Positions 37,932-48,122 of a DNA stretch of 64,000 nucleotides are shown one piece after another. The stretch comes from Desulfovibrio sp. Marseille-P6017. Lineage in GTDB: Bacteria > Bacillota_A > Clostridia > Peptostreptococcales > Peptostreptococcaceae. Under the pieces are notes generated by a model. The model saw only the letters and a program-made list of their open reading frames with translations, was not told the DNA's origin and did not search any database. The position numbers and the translations under genes are program-made. The DNA lies in NCBI GenBank assembly GCA_900604495.1, contig UWOR01000003.1, forward strand, positions 227,405-291,404, given 5' to 3'. Every line of letters starts with the position of its first letter. The first letter of the stretch is position 1.

Positions 37932-38253
37932 TGTACTATTTTATGTTTTAGTGTTCTATAAATTGGATAGAGTTAGAAACTTTATGAACATTAAGACCTT
38001 AAAATTAAAAAGGACAGTTTAAACTTAGTAAGTGTTCTATTGTAGAAGCTAGTGAAATCAAGATATTTAGTAGTTAAGTACATCAAGCTCACTACTGTAA
38101 ATTAAAAAAATTAAAGGTATAAAATATTAAAGAATACTAAGTTAAAAAAATCTAGTGTATAACTGTCTTATGTCAAAAATTCAATAAATTGCTTACGATA
38201 AAATAATTAGGATATATACATTTATAATCTTAGCATAAATAATACGACAGTAA
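37932..38253. other. Intergenic stretch between mobile remnant and M60 gene 2
   Basis: About 320 AT-rich bases with no ORF, RNA fold or repeat that I recognise. The next feature is the riboswitch promoter at 38254. Confidence 0.5.
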
Positions 38254-38283
38254 TTGACATTGTATAGAAAATAATGGTAAAAT
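38254..38283 (+). promoter_or_regulatory. Promoter of riboswitch-controlled M60 gene 2
   Basis: TTGACA (38254-38259) and TAAAAT (38278-38283) with an 18-bp spacer. The same elements precede riboswitch 3. Confidence 0.78.
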
Positions 38284-38300
38284 ACTGAATGAATTTAATA

Positions 38301-38375
38301 GGTAAACCTAAGGAAACTTAGGGACACAAAGCTATAGGGACTAAGGTTTTCTTAACTATGTCAGCCAGTTGCCAA
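38301..38375 (+). ncRNA. Cyclic di-GMP-I (GEMM-I) riboswitch 2
   Basis: P1 is GGTAA with TTGCC (38369-38373), a covarying version of copy 1. CCTAAG-GAAA-CTTAGG forms the tetraloop hairpin, and GGGACACAAAGC, GGGACTAAGG and TATGTCAGCCAG follow. The usual GACGCAAAG core reads GACACAAAG here, which may alter affinity. The expression platform is as in copies 1 and 3. Confidence 0.93.
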
Positions 38376-38430
38376 AGAGTACATTATACTTTTTGTTTTA
38401 AGCTTAGTATGAAATTATTAGGTCTATTTT

Positions 38431-38457
38431 AAGTTACTCTTTCTGAGTAACTTTTTT
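38431..38457 (+). terminator. Expression-platform terminator of riboswitch 2
   Basis: Stem AAGTTACTC/GAGTAACTT with a T tract. TACTCTTT (38435-38442) is complementary to AAAGAGTA (38374-38381) directly behind P1, so antitermination is possible. Confidence 0.85.
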
Positions 38458-38467
38458 ATTCTAACGT

Positions 38468-38499
38468 AATGTACTTCTGAGGGAAAATTATTCAGGAGG
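38468..38499 (+). promoter_or_regulatory. Hairpin over the ribosome binding site, M60 gene 2
   Basis: CTTCTGA (38474-38480) pairs with TCAGGAG (38492-38498) over the ribosome binding site. AATGTACTT (38468-38476) can pair instead with GAGTACATT (38377-38385) behind the aptamer. Confidence 0.6.
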
Positions 38500-38505
38500 A
38501 GAAAT

Positions 38506-41500
38506 ATGCACAAAAGAAAAATAGCAGCATTAACTATGGCAGCAATCATTTCAAACTTTTCAGTAAGAACTGTAGGTGTTTTAGCACATGAATTGGGGGA
38601 TAATAAGTTAGTCCCAAATATATCAGATCAAAATAATCAAGATATACAATCAAATCAAGCTAAAGTAAGTAAGTTTAACTTACTTAATAGTAGTTATTTA
38701 GAAGAATATAATAAATTTTTTAAATTAGACAACTCTAAGATAAATTCAATAACTAATAATGGTGGAAACTATGAATCATCAGTAATATCTAAAGCTATAG
38801 ATGGAGATTTTAGTACCCACTGGGAGACCGGTAATTTTAATAGTTCAAGTTTTGAAAATGAGGTAATACTTACACTAGATGAAGTTACAAGTTTAAATAG
38901 AATAGTATATGGAGCAAGACAGGATTCAGCTAAGGGGAAAGGTTTTGCTCAAGAGTTTGAAATATATTCTTCACTTACAGATGATGGTGATGATTTCACT
39001 TTAGTAAGTCATGGAAAGTATTCAGGATCTACTTCAGATATAGTTGAAATAAAATTTAATGAGGAGAAATTTAAAAGAATAAAATTTAAATTCAAAAAAG
39101 CTAACCAAGACTGGGCATCTGCTTCGGAATTTATGTTTTATAGAGAAGACTCATTATCAGATGTTATAAGTAACATGTTTACAGATGGTACAATGTCTGA
39201 ATTAAAAGATGAATATAACAATATAGATGTAATAAATAATTTAGAAAAAGAGGTTAATAATCATCCTCTAAAAGATGAATTAATACATGATATAGATTTA
39301 GCAAAAGAAGTTTTACAAGGTGATAAAGACTATTCAGATAGAATTTTTACACTTACACAATATGGTAATACACATGCAAAAGCAAAAAATAATTTACAAA
39401 TGTCTACTTTCGGTACAGACTTACAATCAACTGGTATAATAGCAAAACCAGGAGAAGAGTTTACAATATATGTTGAATCAGAAGAAGGATCACCATTACC
39501 ATCAATTGCATTTACTCAACATGAAGGTTTCTACTCAAACTGGATAAGACAGTATCAATTAAAGCAAGGTAAAAATGTTATAACAGTACCAGAAATTTAT
39601 AGTGATTCATGGAGTAATAAAACTGTAAAAGGTGGAGCAGTATACTTAGTGAATAAGTACACAAAAGAACAACAAGCAAAAGCTCCAGTGGTTCGTATTG
39701 AAGGTGGCGAAACTTTCCCATTATATAACTTAGGAGATGACAAAGAAGCATTCATAAAAGAATTAAAAGAATATAATGAAAAATTAGAAAAAGATCCTGA
39801 AAATACAGTAGATGTATTTGAATTTAACAGTACCAGATTGCTATACACAGGAACTGCATCAGCTGCATATAAGGTATATGTAGAAGAAGGTGTAGATATT
39901 GGTGAAAGTGTGGATAATCTAAATAGTCAAATTCAAGATGCATTTGAATTTTCTGGGTTAAAAGATGATGAAACAGATCCAACTAACGACTCTACAAATG
40001 TTAGAACAACCATAAGATTGATGCAACCTTATGGTTTAGCATATGCTTATGTTGACCATATTGGTATACAGAGAGGTTATGAACAATCGATGTTAAGAAC
40101 TGATAGAGACAGTTTAAATTCTGTTTTATGGGCTACAGTACATGAAGCTGGTCACCAAATGGATATTAGTGCTAGGGAATGGCCTGAGGTTACAAATAAC
40201 ATGTGGGCAAATAGTGCTCATATAAAAAATGGAATGGGAGATAGGGTTTCTTACAGTGATTTATATAAATACCTAGCCCCAGAAGACTCATTAAAAGGAT
40301 TTGATGATTTTGACTATTTCCAAAAATTAGGTATGTTTTGGCAATTACAATTAAAGAAAGATACTTATTGGGCAGAGTTAGAAACTTTATATAGAGAAAG
40401 AAAACCTAGACCAAGAAATGAACAAGAAAAGAAGGACATACTTGCAACTTATTCTTCAGAAGTTCTAGGTATTAACCTAACTTACTACTTTGAAAAATAT
40501 GGATTTACGTTATCTGATAAGTGTAAGGAAAGTTTAAAACAACTACCAGAGTCAAAGGATAAAATATGGTACTTAAATAGTACTGTTATGGATTATGAAG
40601 GAAGTGGATTTGATGGTATTGATACAGGTTTAGATGTATCATTATTAAAATTAACTTCTGGAACAAAACTAAGCATGAGTATAAATGAAAATACGAAAGA
40701 TGATTTACTTGGTTATGAAATACTAAGAAATGGAAAGGTAATCGCATTTACTACAAGAAGTACTTACATAGATAAAGATTCAACAGATGACAATAGCGAA
40801 TATGAAGTAGTTCCTTATGCAAAAGATTTAACAATAGGAAACAAAGTTCAAATAAATTCATTAAAGCCAAGCATAAGTATTCAACAAGAGAAAGTAACTT
40901 TAAAAAGAGGAGAGAAATTTAACCCAAAAGATTATGTTAAAGGTTTTACCTATTTAGGTGAGGACATAACATCAAAATTAAAAGTTGAAAGCAATGTAAA
41001 TACTGATAAAAACGGAGCTTATCAAGTTAAATACACATTAACCAATGAAGAAGTAACTGTGGAGAAAAGTTTAAAAGTAGAAGTAGTAAGTGACTATGAT
41101 TACTTATCAGATTTTAAGTGGACATCTGTAAATACTGAGTGGGGAACTCCAAGAAGAAACAGTAACATACAAGGAATGGTACATGGTGAGGTAACAACAT
41201 TTAAAAATGGTATCGGAATACATGCAAATGGAAAGATAACTTATGATTTATCTGATAAGGAATATGACAACTTTGAAGCATTAATTGGTGTAGACACAGC
41301 TATAGGAGAAAATAATAATTCAAGTGTAACTTTTAAAGTTGTAGCAGATGGAAAAACTGTAGCAACAACAAATATTATGAGTTACTATGATAACTTAGCT
41401 TATATAAATATTCCAGTTTCTGGAGTGAAGGAATTAGTAATAGAAGTACATGATGGTGGTAATGGAAATACGAGTGATCACTGTATAATAGTTAATCCTA

Positions 41501-42930
41501 AACTAACAACAAGCAATGGTAAGCCAAAATTCAAAGGTGACGAGAGTGTAGCATTTAATATAAATGAAGAAATTGATTTAATTAAAGGAATAAGTGTTAC
41601 AGATGGTGAAGATGGTGATTTAACTTCTAAAATAGAAGTAGAATCAGATTATATTAAAGGAAATACAGGTATATTTAACGTAACTTGTTCTGTAAAAGAT
41701 AGTGATGGAAACAAAGCCCAATTTACAAGAACAGTAGTAGTTACAGATAAAGAAACTTATTTATCTGATTTAAATTGGAAATCTGCAACAATAGGTTCAG
41801 GTTACATAGGAAAAGATAAATCAGTAAGACAAGAACCTATAAAACTTTTAAATGAAGATGGATACGTTGAAGTTTTTAAAAAGGGTATAGGAACTCACGC
41901 TTACTCAGAAATAGTTTACGATTCAACAGGTTACGATATATTCGATGCTTGGGTTGGACTTGATCAATTTGTAGCAGGTCAACAAGCATCAAGTGTTATA
42001 TTTAAGGTGTACGTAGATGGGGTTTTAAAGGCAGAAACACCTATTATGAAATCAAATACACCAAAACAGCACTTAATTGTTGATGTTAGAAATTCTAGCG
42101 AAATCAAACTAGTAGTAGATGTAGCTGATAGCGGAGACACTTGGGATCATGCCGACTGGGCAGATGCTAAATTTAGAAATTTTTCTGAATTTGATTTAAG
42201 CAAATTAGAAGAAGTTTTAGAAGAAGCTAGGGCCTTGGATTTAGGGAATTACACTGAAGAATCTGCAAAAAATATAAAAAATGCTATAGAAAATGGTGAA
42301 AAAACTTTAAGTTCTAACAATCAAACTAAAATAGATACAGCAGTAGAGGAGATAAGAAAAGCAATCAATTCTGCGGTAGAAATAGACTTAAGTCAAATAA
42401 TACAAATAAAAGATAAAAATCTTAAATTAAGTATACAACAAGAACTTGGTCTACAAGGTGAAGTAAGATTAGGTGATATGAGGGAGCTTGTTTCACTAAC
42501 AGTTAAAAATGTTCAAAGTTTAGAAGGTTTACAATACGCTGTGAATCTAGAATCACTAAACATAGAAAATAACAAAATAAAAGATTTATCACCATTAAAA
42601 GACCTTAAAAATTTGACAAACCTAAAGGCACACCCTCAAATAATAACAGAGGATTGGGTTTTGGCAAAAGATAAAAAAGTCACTGTAGACTACGACGTTT
42701 TAAACAGAAATGGTGAAAAATTAACTCTAACGTCTATAATCATAAAAGATAATAGAACATGGGACTTAACAACTTTAAACGTAGAAGAATGCGTAGATGA
42801 AAATGGAAAAATATCATTTGACACAACAGATTTTTATTCGGGGATACATACTGTTTATATGACATACGAAGATAAAGTCGATAATTATATAACACAGATT
42901 ACATTTGTTCTTGATACTAGGGAAAGATAG
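38506..42930 (+). CDS. Secreted M60-family metallopeptidase 2
   Basis: A 1474-residue secreted zinc peptidase, shorter than paralogue 1 because it has one N-terminal F5/8C domain (about 60-205) instead of four. The signal peptide ends near residue 27 (VLA-HE). The M60 region covers about 285-700 with HEAGH at 546-550 and the downstream Glu in WPEVTNN. Ig-like domains, two NPCBM domains (about 865-1005 and 1085-1225), a FIVAR-like helical region and a leucine-rich segment (about 1305-1380) follow. Its leader, signal peptide and C-terminal half are closely related to the next gene, marking a tandem duplication. It is the intact member of the pair. Confidence 0.93.
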   Translation: MHKRKIAALTMAAIISNFSVRTVGVLAHELGDNKLVPNISDQNNQDIQSNQAKVSKFNLLNSSYLEEYNKFFKLDNSKINSITNNGGNYESSVISKAIDGDFSTHWETGNFNSSSFENEVILTLDEVTSLNRIVYGARQDSAKGKGFAQEFEIYSSLTDDGDDFTLVSHGKYSGSTSDIVEIKFNEEKFKRIKFKFKKANQDWASASEFMFYREDSLSDVISNMFTDGTMSELKDEYNNIDVINNLEKEVNNHPLKDELIHDIDLAKEVLQGDKDYSDRIFTLTQYGNTHAKAKNNLQMSTFGTDLQSTGIIAKPGEEFTIYVESEEGSPLPSIAFTQHEGFYSNWIRQYQLKQGKNVITVPEIYSDSWSNKTVKGGAVYLVNKYTKEQQAKAPVVRIEGGETFPLYNLGDDKEAFIKELKEYNEKLEKDPENTVDVFEFNSTRLLYTGTASAAYKVYVEEGVDIGESVDNLNSQIQDAFEFSGLKDDETDPTNDSTNVRTTIRLMQPYGLAYAYVDHIGIQRGYEQSMLRTDRDSLNSVLWATVHEAGHQMDISAREWPEVTNNMWANSAHIKNGMGDRVSYSDLYKYLAPEDSLKGFDDFDYFQKLGMFWQLQLKKDTYWAELETLYRERKPRPRNEQEKKDILATYSSEVLGINLTYYFEKYGFTLSDKCKESLKQLPESKDKIWYLNSTVMDYEGSGFDGIDTGLDVSLLKLTSGTKLSMSINENTKDDLLGYEILRNGKVIAFTTRSTYIDKDSTDDNSEYEVVPYAKDLTIGNKVQINSLKPSISIQQEKVTLKRGEKFNPKDYVKGFTYLGEDITSKLKVESNVNTDKNGAYQVKYTLTNEEVTVEKSLKVEVVSDYDYLSDFKWTSVNTEWGTPRRNSNIQGMVHGEVTTFKNGIGIHANGKITYDLSDKEYDNFEALIGVDTAIGENNNSSVTFKVVADGKTVATTNIMSYYDNLAYINIPVSGVKELVIEVHDGGNGNTSDHCIIVNPKLTTSNGKPKFKGDESVAFNINEEIDLIKGISVTDGEDGDLTSKIEVESDYIKGNTGIFNVTCSVKDSDGNKAQFTRTVVVTDKETYLSDLNWKSATIGSGYIGKDKSVRQEPIKLLNEDGYVEVFKKGIGTHAYSEIVYDSTGYDIFDAWVGLDQFVAGQQASSVIFKVYVDGVLKAETPIMKSNTPKQHLIVDVRNSSEIKLVVDVADSGDTWDHADWADAKFRNFSEFDLSKLEEVLEEARALDLGNYTEESAKNIKNAIENGEKTLSSNNQTKIDTAVEEIRKAINSAVEIDLSQIIQIKDKNLKLSIQQELGLQGEVRLGDMRELVSLTVKNVQSLEGLQYAVNLESLNIENNKIKDLSPLKDLKNLTNLKAHPQIITEDWVLAKDKKVTVDYDVLNRNGEKLTLTSIIIKDNRTWDLTTLNVEECVDENGKISFDTTDFYSGIHTVYMTYEDKVDNYITQITFVLDTRER

Positions 42931-42986
42931 TTGTTATAAAATGAATTGAATTATTTATAATTTTAGTGTAAATAATATAACAGTAA

Positions 42987-43016
42987 TTGACATAATATAA
43001 AAAATAATGGTAAAAT
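42987..43016 (+). promoter_or_regulatory. Promoter of riboswitch-controlled M60 gene 3
   Basis: TTGACA (42987-42992) and TAAAAT (43011-43016), spacer 18 bp, as in copy 2. Confidence 0.78.
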
Positions 43017-43033
43017 ACTGAATAAATTTAATA

Positions 43034-43107
43034 GGTAAACCTAAGGAAACTTAGTGACACAAAGCTATAGGGACTAAGGTTTTTTAACTATGTCAGCCAG
43101 TTGCCAA
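43034..43107 (+). ncRNA. Cyclic di-GMP-I (GEMM-I) riboswitch 3
   Basis: P1 GGTAA with TTGCC (43101-43105), hairpin CTAAG-GAAA-CTTAG, then TGACACAAAGC, GGGACTAAGG and TATGTCAGCCAG. It is nearly identical to copy 2 and also has the GACACAAAG variant. One closing pair of the tetraloop stem is lost (CTTAGT against CTTAGG). Confidence 0.92.
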
Positions 43108-43162
43108 AGAGTACATTATACTTTTTGTTTTAAGCTTAGTATGAAATTATTAGGTCTATTTC

Positions 43163-43190
43163 AAGTTACTCTTTATGAGTAACTTTTTTT
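43163..43190 (+). terminator. Expression-platform terminator of riboswitch 3
   Basis: Stem AGTTACTC/GAGTAACT with seven T. TACTCTTT (43167-43174) can pair with AAAGAGTA (43106-43113). Confidence 0.85.
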
Positions 43191-43200
43191 ATGCCTAAAT

Positions 43201-43232
43201 AATGTACTTCTGAGGGAGAATTATTCAGGAGG
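43201..43232 (+). promoter_or_regulatory. Hairpin over the ribosome binding site, M60 gene 3
   Basis: CTTCTGA (43207-43213) pairs with TCAGGAG (43225-43231). AATGTACTT (43201-43209) can pair with GAGTACATT (43109-43117). Confidence 0.6.
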
Positions 43233-43238
43233 ATAAAT

Positions 43239-46200
43239 ATGCACAAAAGAAAAATAGCAGCGTTAACTATGGCAGCAATCATTACAAACTTTTCAGCAAG
43301 CACTATAGGTGTTTTAGCACATGAATTGAGGGACAATAACGTAGTCCCAAATATATCAGATAAAAATAATCAAGATATACAATCAAATCAAGCTAAAGTA
43401 AGTAAATTTAATTTACTTAATAGCAGTTATTTAGAAGAATATAATAAATCTTTTAAATTAGATAACTCAAAAATAATTTCAATAACTAATAACGGAGGAA
43501 ATTACCCATCATCAGTAATAACTAAAGCTATAGATGAAGACTTCAGTACCCACTGGGAGACTAATAAGGTTAATAGTTCAAGTTTTGAAAATGAGGTAAT
43601 AATTACACTAGATGAAATTACAAGTTTAAACAGAATAGTATATGGAGCAAGACAAGATTCAGCTAAGGGAAAAGGATTTGCTCAAGAATTTGAAATATAT
43701 TCTTCACTTACAGATGATGGTGATGATTTTACTGTAGTAAGTCATGGAAAGTATTCAGGATCTACTTCAGATATAGTTGAAATAAAGTTTGATAAAGCAG
43801 AGTTTAAAAGAATAAAGTTTAAGTTTAAAAAAGCTAATCAAAATTGGGCATCAGCTTCAGAATTTATGCTATATAAAGAAGATGAGTTAGCTGATAAGAT
43901 AAATAGATTATTTGCAGATAGCACTATGAGTGTTGTAAGTGATGAGTTTAATACTATTGAAAAAATAGAAGCTTTAGAAAATGAAATAAAAAATCATGTT
44001 CTTTATAATGAATTTAAAGAAGATATAGAAAATGCAAAGATATTACTTAAAGAAGAAAATAATATAGAAAGTCAAAATGCTCAAATTCAAAAATTTGAAA
44101 AAGTTAATGGAAAATATGAGGAAATCTATAACAAAGCATTTAAAGTAGATAATTCAGAAATAGAAAAAATAAGCAGTAATGATGGGTCTAGCAGTGAAGC
44201 TTTAATGAAAGCTTTTGATAATGATACTAAAACATACTGGGCATCTAGAAAAAATAATAGTGATGATTTTAAAAATGAAATAGTAGTACAGTTAAAAGAA
44301 GCTACAGTTTTAGATAGGTTAATATATGGTGGAACTCCATCGTGGCAAAAAGGTTATGCAGAAGAATTTGAGATATATGCATCAAACACTACTAAAGGTG
44401 ATACCTTTAAATTAGTAGCTACAGGAGAGCAAGCAGCAAGCCATGATATAAAAGAAATAACTTTTGAACCAACTGAATTTAAAAGAATAAAGTTTGTATT
44501 TAAAAAAGGAAATTTAAATCAAGCAGCCTGCTCTGTATTTTGGTTATATAAAGAAGACTCATTACCAAGTATTATAAATAATATATTTACAGATGGTACA
44601 ATGGTTAAGTTAAAAGATGAATATAACAATATAGATGTAATAAATGATTTAGAAAAAGAAGTTAATAATCATCCTTTAAAAGATCAACTAATATATGCTA
44701 TAGACTTAGCTAAGGAAATTCTACAAGGTGATAAAGATTATTCAGATAGTACTTTTACAGTAATGCAAAATGGTGATACACACTTAAAAGCTACAAATAA
44801 CTTACTTATGTCAAGTTTTGGAAATGACTTTCAATCAACTGGGATAGTAGCAAAACCAGGAGAAGTATTTAATATATTTGTTGAAGCAGAAGATGGCAAA
44901 CCACTACCATCAATAGTATTTTCACAACAGGAAGGTCACTATGGCAATTGGAGAAGAAACTATCAATTAAAGAAAGGTATGAACACAATAGTAGTACCAG
45001 AAATTTATAGTGATAGTTGGTCTCAAAAAAGTGCTAAAGGTGGAGCTGTATACTTAGTAAATAAATATACAGAAGAACAACAAGGAAAGGCACCAGTAGT
45101 TCGTATAGATGGAGGAGAAAAATTCCCACTATTTAATACTGGTGATAACCAAGAAGAATTTTTAAAAGAGTTAAAAGAATATAAGAAAAAATTAGATGAA
45201 AATCCAGATACAACTGTAGATATATTTGAGTTTAATACAAAAAGATTGATGCTTACAGGAACTGCAAAAGCAGCGTACCAAGTATATGTAAATGAAGGAA
45301 TTGATATTGAAGAAAGTATTGCTACTTGGGATAGTCAATTAGAAGAAGCCATTGCATTTGCAGGATTAAAAGATGACGAAAGTGACCTTACAAATGATTC
45401 TACTAATATTAGAGGAACAATAAGATTAATGCAACCTTATGGAGCAGCTTATGCAGCAGGGGATCATGTAGGTATTCAAAGACATATACAAGAAATAATA
45501 CTAAGGCCAGATAAAAGTAGTATGAATAGTATTATATGGGGAACTATTCATGAGTTTGGCCATCAAATGGATATAAAGCCTAGAACTTGGGGAGAAGTAA
45601 CTAATAATATGTGGGCAAACTATGCATCAATAAATAATGGTAAGGGAGATAGAGTTCCTTATAACAATATATATAGTATGCTAGCACCGAAAGAATCTAC
45701 AAAAGGATTTGAAGACTTTAATCTTGATCAAAAACTAGGAATGTTTTGGCAGTTACAAATAAAGAAAGATACTTATTGGCAAGAATTAGAAGCTATGTAT
45801 AGAGAAAGAAGACCTAATCCAAAGGATTATCAAGAAAAGAAAGATATACTTGCAACTTATTCATCAGAGGTTATAGGTATGAATTTAACACACTACTTTG
45901 AAAAGTATGGATTTACTTTATCAGAAGAATGTAAAAATAATTTAAAAAGATTCCCTAAATCAAATGAGAAAATATGGTATCTAAACACTAATGCAATGAA
46001 ATATACAGGTAATGGATTTGTAATTAGTGACACTGATTTAGAAGTTTCATTATCTAAATTAGATTCTGGTATAAAACTAAGTATGAATATAAATGAAAAC
46101 ATGAAAGACGATTTACTTGGTTATGAAATCCTAAGAAATGGAGAAGTAATAGGGTTTACCTCAAGTAATAGTTACATAGATACTAATGCAACTCATGAAG

Positions 46201-48122
46201 AGAATATTAAGTATGAAATAATTCCTTATGCACTTAATTTAACAACTGGAGATAAGGTTGAAGTAAACTCATTTACACCAAGCATAAGCATACAACAAGA
46301 TGAATTCACTATAGGACTTAGAGAAGAATTTGAACCAATGGATTATGTTAAAGCACTTAATCATAATGGAGAAAATATAACATCTAAAGTTAAGGTTGAG
46401 CATAATGTAGATACTAATCAACAAGGTATTTATGAAGTTAAGTACATAATAACTGATGAAGGAATAACTACAGAAAAAGTACTAAAGGTTGAAGTAGTAA
46501 GTAAATACGATTACTTATCAGATAGTGAATGGAAAGCTGTTGAAACTCAATATGGTAGCCCAAGAAGAAATAAAGATATAAAAGGTAGAATAAATGGAGA
46601 TATTAAAACATTTGAAAAAGGTTTTGGAATACATGCAAATGGTAAGATAACTTATGATTTATCAGGTAAAGATTATGATAATTTTGAAGCTTTACTTGGA
46701 GTTGATATGAACATATCTGCTCAAGATAAATCAAGTATAACGTTTAAAGTTATTGGAGATGGAAAAACTCTAGCAACTACAAATGTTTTAAAGCATGCTA
46801 ATAATATGGTAAGTATAAATGTCCCAGTTAAAGGTGTAGAAGAATTAGTTATAGAAGTTCATGATGGTGGAAATAGAAATACATCTGATCACGCTGTAAT
46901 AGCTAATCCTAAATTAACTACAAATAATACAAAACCGAATATAGATGTTAAGGATAAGACTTATCTTTTAGGTGAAAATGTAGATATAATGGAAGCTATA
47001 ACTGCAGAAGATACAGAAGATGGAGACTTAACTTCTAAAATAGAGGTAGTTTCTAACACTTATGAAGACGGAAAAACGGGTAGATTTGAAGTTTTATATA
47101 GAGTTACAGATAGTGATAATAACGTAACTGAAAGAAAAGCATTTATAACTATATATGAAAACTTTACAGTTAATAAAACTAAATATGGTTCTTTTGATAA
47201 TCTATCTGAATACAACAAAGAGTTTAAATTACCTATAGTATCTGCAAAAAATAATGCAGGTAACTATGGCTCAAGTGTAATAGGTTACGCAATAGATGAA
47301 AATATTAATACTCACTGGGAAACTAATAGTCCGAACAGTAGCTCATTTGAAAATGAAGTTATATTTGATTTAGGTGAAAATGTAGATATAGACAAGATGA
47401 CCTATGCTTCTAGAAGAGGTGGTAAAGGATTTGCACGTAATTTTGAAATATATGTTTCAAGCAAATCAGAGGGAGATGACTTTATACTAGCAGGTAAAGG
47501 GGCATATGATGGAAGTGTAAATGATGTTATAGAGTTCAAATTATCTAAATTTGATGTGAGAAGAGTTAAGTTTAAATTTATAAATGCTCACCAAAATTGG
47601 GCTTCAATAGGTGAAGTAGCATTTTATAAAGAAGATGTTTTATCTGATAAAATAAATAATGATTTATTTATAGATGCTAATAAAACTGAAGTAAATGAAG
47701 AATACAATACTTTAGAAAAATTAGAAGTTTTAAGAGAAGATATTAAAAATCATCCAGCATTTAGCTTATTTGAAGATGATTTAAATAAAGCAAAAGAAAT
47801 AATAATAGCAAAATTCCCGACTTTAAATGTTGAAGAAAATACTTTTGTTAAATTAAATAGTGAATTTGATTTGATGAGTAATGTAGTTGCTAATGACCAA
47901 GAAGATGGAAATATAATTTCAAATGTTAAGATTAATACTAATGAATTTACTACAAGTAAAGCTGGAGAATACGCTTTAACTTATACTGTTACTGATAGTG
48001 ACGGAAACTCTACATCAAAAGAGAGAAAAGTTGTAGTTTATAGTGAGAATAAATATTTATCTGATATGGATTGGGAAGTAGCAACATCTGGATGGAGAAG
48101 TGTAAACAAAGATAGTGCGTAG
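43239..48122 (+). CDS. Secreted M60-family metallopeptidase 3, C-terminally truncated
   Basis: Paralogue of the preceding gene, 1627 residues up to a premature stop. It has a signal peptide, two N-terminal F5/8C domains (about 60-205 and 300-440), the M60 region (about 520-940) with HEFGH at 771-775 and GEVTNN after it, an NPCBM domain (about 1090-1230), an Ig-like domain, a third F5/8C domain (about 1330-1470), another Ig-like domain and the first residues of an NPCBM domain. A one-base frameshift at about 48117-48121 then ends it at TAG 48120-48122. The catalytic part is intact, so a secreted shortened enzyme could still be active. The extra F5/8C domain near 1330 is not in paralogue 2, a sign of domain shuffling. 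Confidence 0.9.
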   Translation: MHKRKIAALTMAAIITNFSASTIGVLAHELRDNNVVPNISDKNNQDIQSNQAKVSKFNLLNSSYLEEYNKSFKLDNSKIISITNNGGNYPSSVITKAIDEDFSTHWETNKVNSSSFENEVIITLDEITSLNRIVYGARQDSAKGKGFAQEFEIYSSLTDDGDDFTVVSHGKYSGSTSDIVEIKFDKAEFKRIKFKFKKANQNWASASEFMLYKEDELADKINRLFADSTMSVVSDEFNTIEKIEALENEIKNHVLYNEFKEDIENAKILLKEENNIESQNAQIQKFEKVNGKYEEIYNKAFKVDNSEIEKISSNDGSSSEALMKAFDNDTKTYWASRKNNSDDFKNEIVVQLKEATVLDRLIYGGTPSWQKGYAEEFEIYASNTTKGDTFKLVATGEQAASHDIKEITFEPTEFKRIKFVFKKGNLNQAACSVFWLYKEDSLPSIINNIFTDGTMVKLKDEYNNIDVINDLEKEVNNHPLKDQLIYAIDLAKEILQGDKDYSDSTFTVMQNGDTHLKATNNLLMSSFGNDFQSTGIVAKPGEVFNIFVEAEDGKPLPSIVFSQQEGHYGNWRRNYQLKKGMNTIVVPEIYSDSWSQKSAKGGAVYLVNKYTEEQQGKAPVVRIDGGEKFPLFNTGDNQEEFLKELKEYKKKLDENPDTTVDIFEFNTKRLMLTGTAKAAYQVYVNEGIDIEESIATWDSQLEEAIAFAGLKDDESDLTNDSTNIRGTIRLMQPYGAAYAAGDHVGIQRHIQEIILRPDKSSMNSIIWGTIHEFGHQMDIKPRTWGEVTNNMWANYASINNGKGDRVPYNNIYSMLAPKESTKGFEDFNLDQKLGMFWQLQIKKDTYWQELEAMYRERRPNPKDYQEKKDILATYSSEVIGMNLTHYFEKYGFTLSEECKNNLKRFPKSNEKIWYLNTNAMKYTGNGFVISDTDLEVSLSKLDSGIKLSMNINENMKDDLLGYEILRNGEVIGFTSSNSYIDTNATHEENIKYEIIPYALNLTTGDKVEVNSFTPSISIQQDEFTIGLREEFEPMDYVKALNHNGENITSKVKVEHNVDTNQQGIYEVKYIITDEGITTEKVLKVEVVSKYDYLSDSEWKAVETQYGSPRRNKDIKGRINGDIKTFEKGFGIHANGKITYDLSGKDYDNFEALLGVDMNISAQDKSSITFKVIGDGKTLATTNVLKHANNMVSINVPVKGVEELVIEVHDGGNRNTSDHAVIANPKLTTNNTKPNIDVKDKTYLLGENVDIMEAITAEDTEDGDLTSKIEVVSNTYEDGKTGRFEVLYRVTDSDNNVTERKAFITIYENFTVNKTKYGSFDNLSEYNKEFKLPIVSAKNNAGNYGSSVIGYAIDENINTHWETNSPNSSSFENEVIFDLGENVDIDKMTYASRRGGKGFARNFEIYVSSKSEGDDFILAGKGAYDGSVNDVIEFKLSKFDVRRVKFKFINAHQNWASIGEVAFYKEDVLSDKINNDLFIDANKTEVNEEYNTLEKLEVLREDIKNHPAFSLFEDDLNKAKEIIIAKFPTLNVEENTFVKLNSEFDLMSNVVANDQEDGNIISNVKINTNEFTTSKAGEYALTYTVTDSDGNSTSKERKVVVYSENKYLSDMDWEVATSGWRSVNKDSA

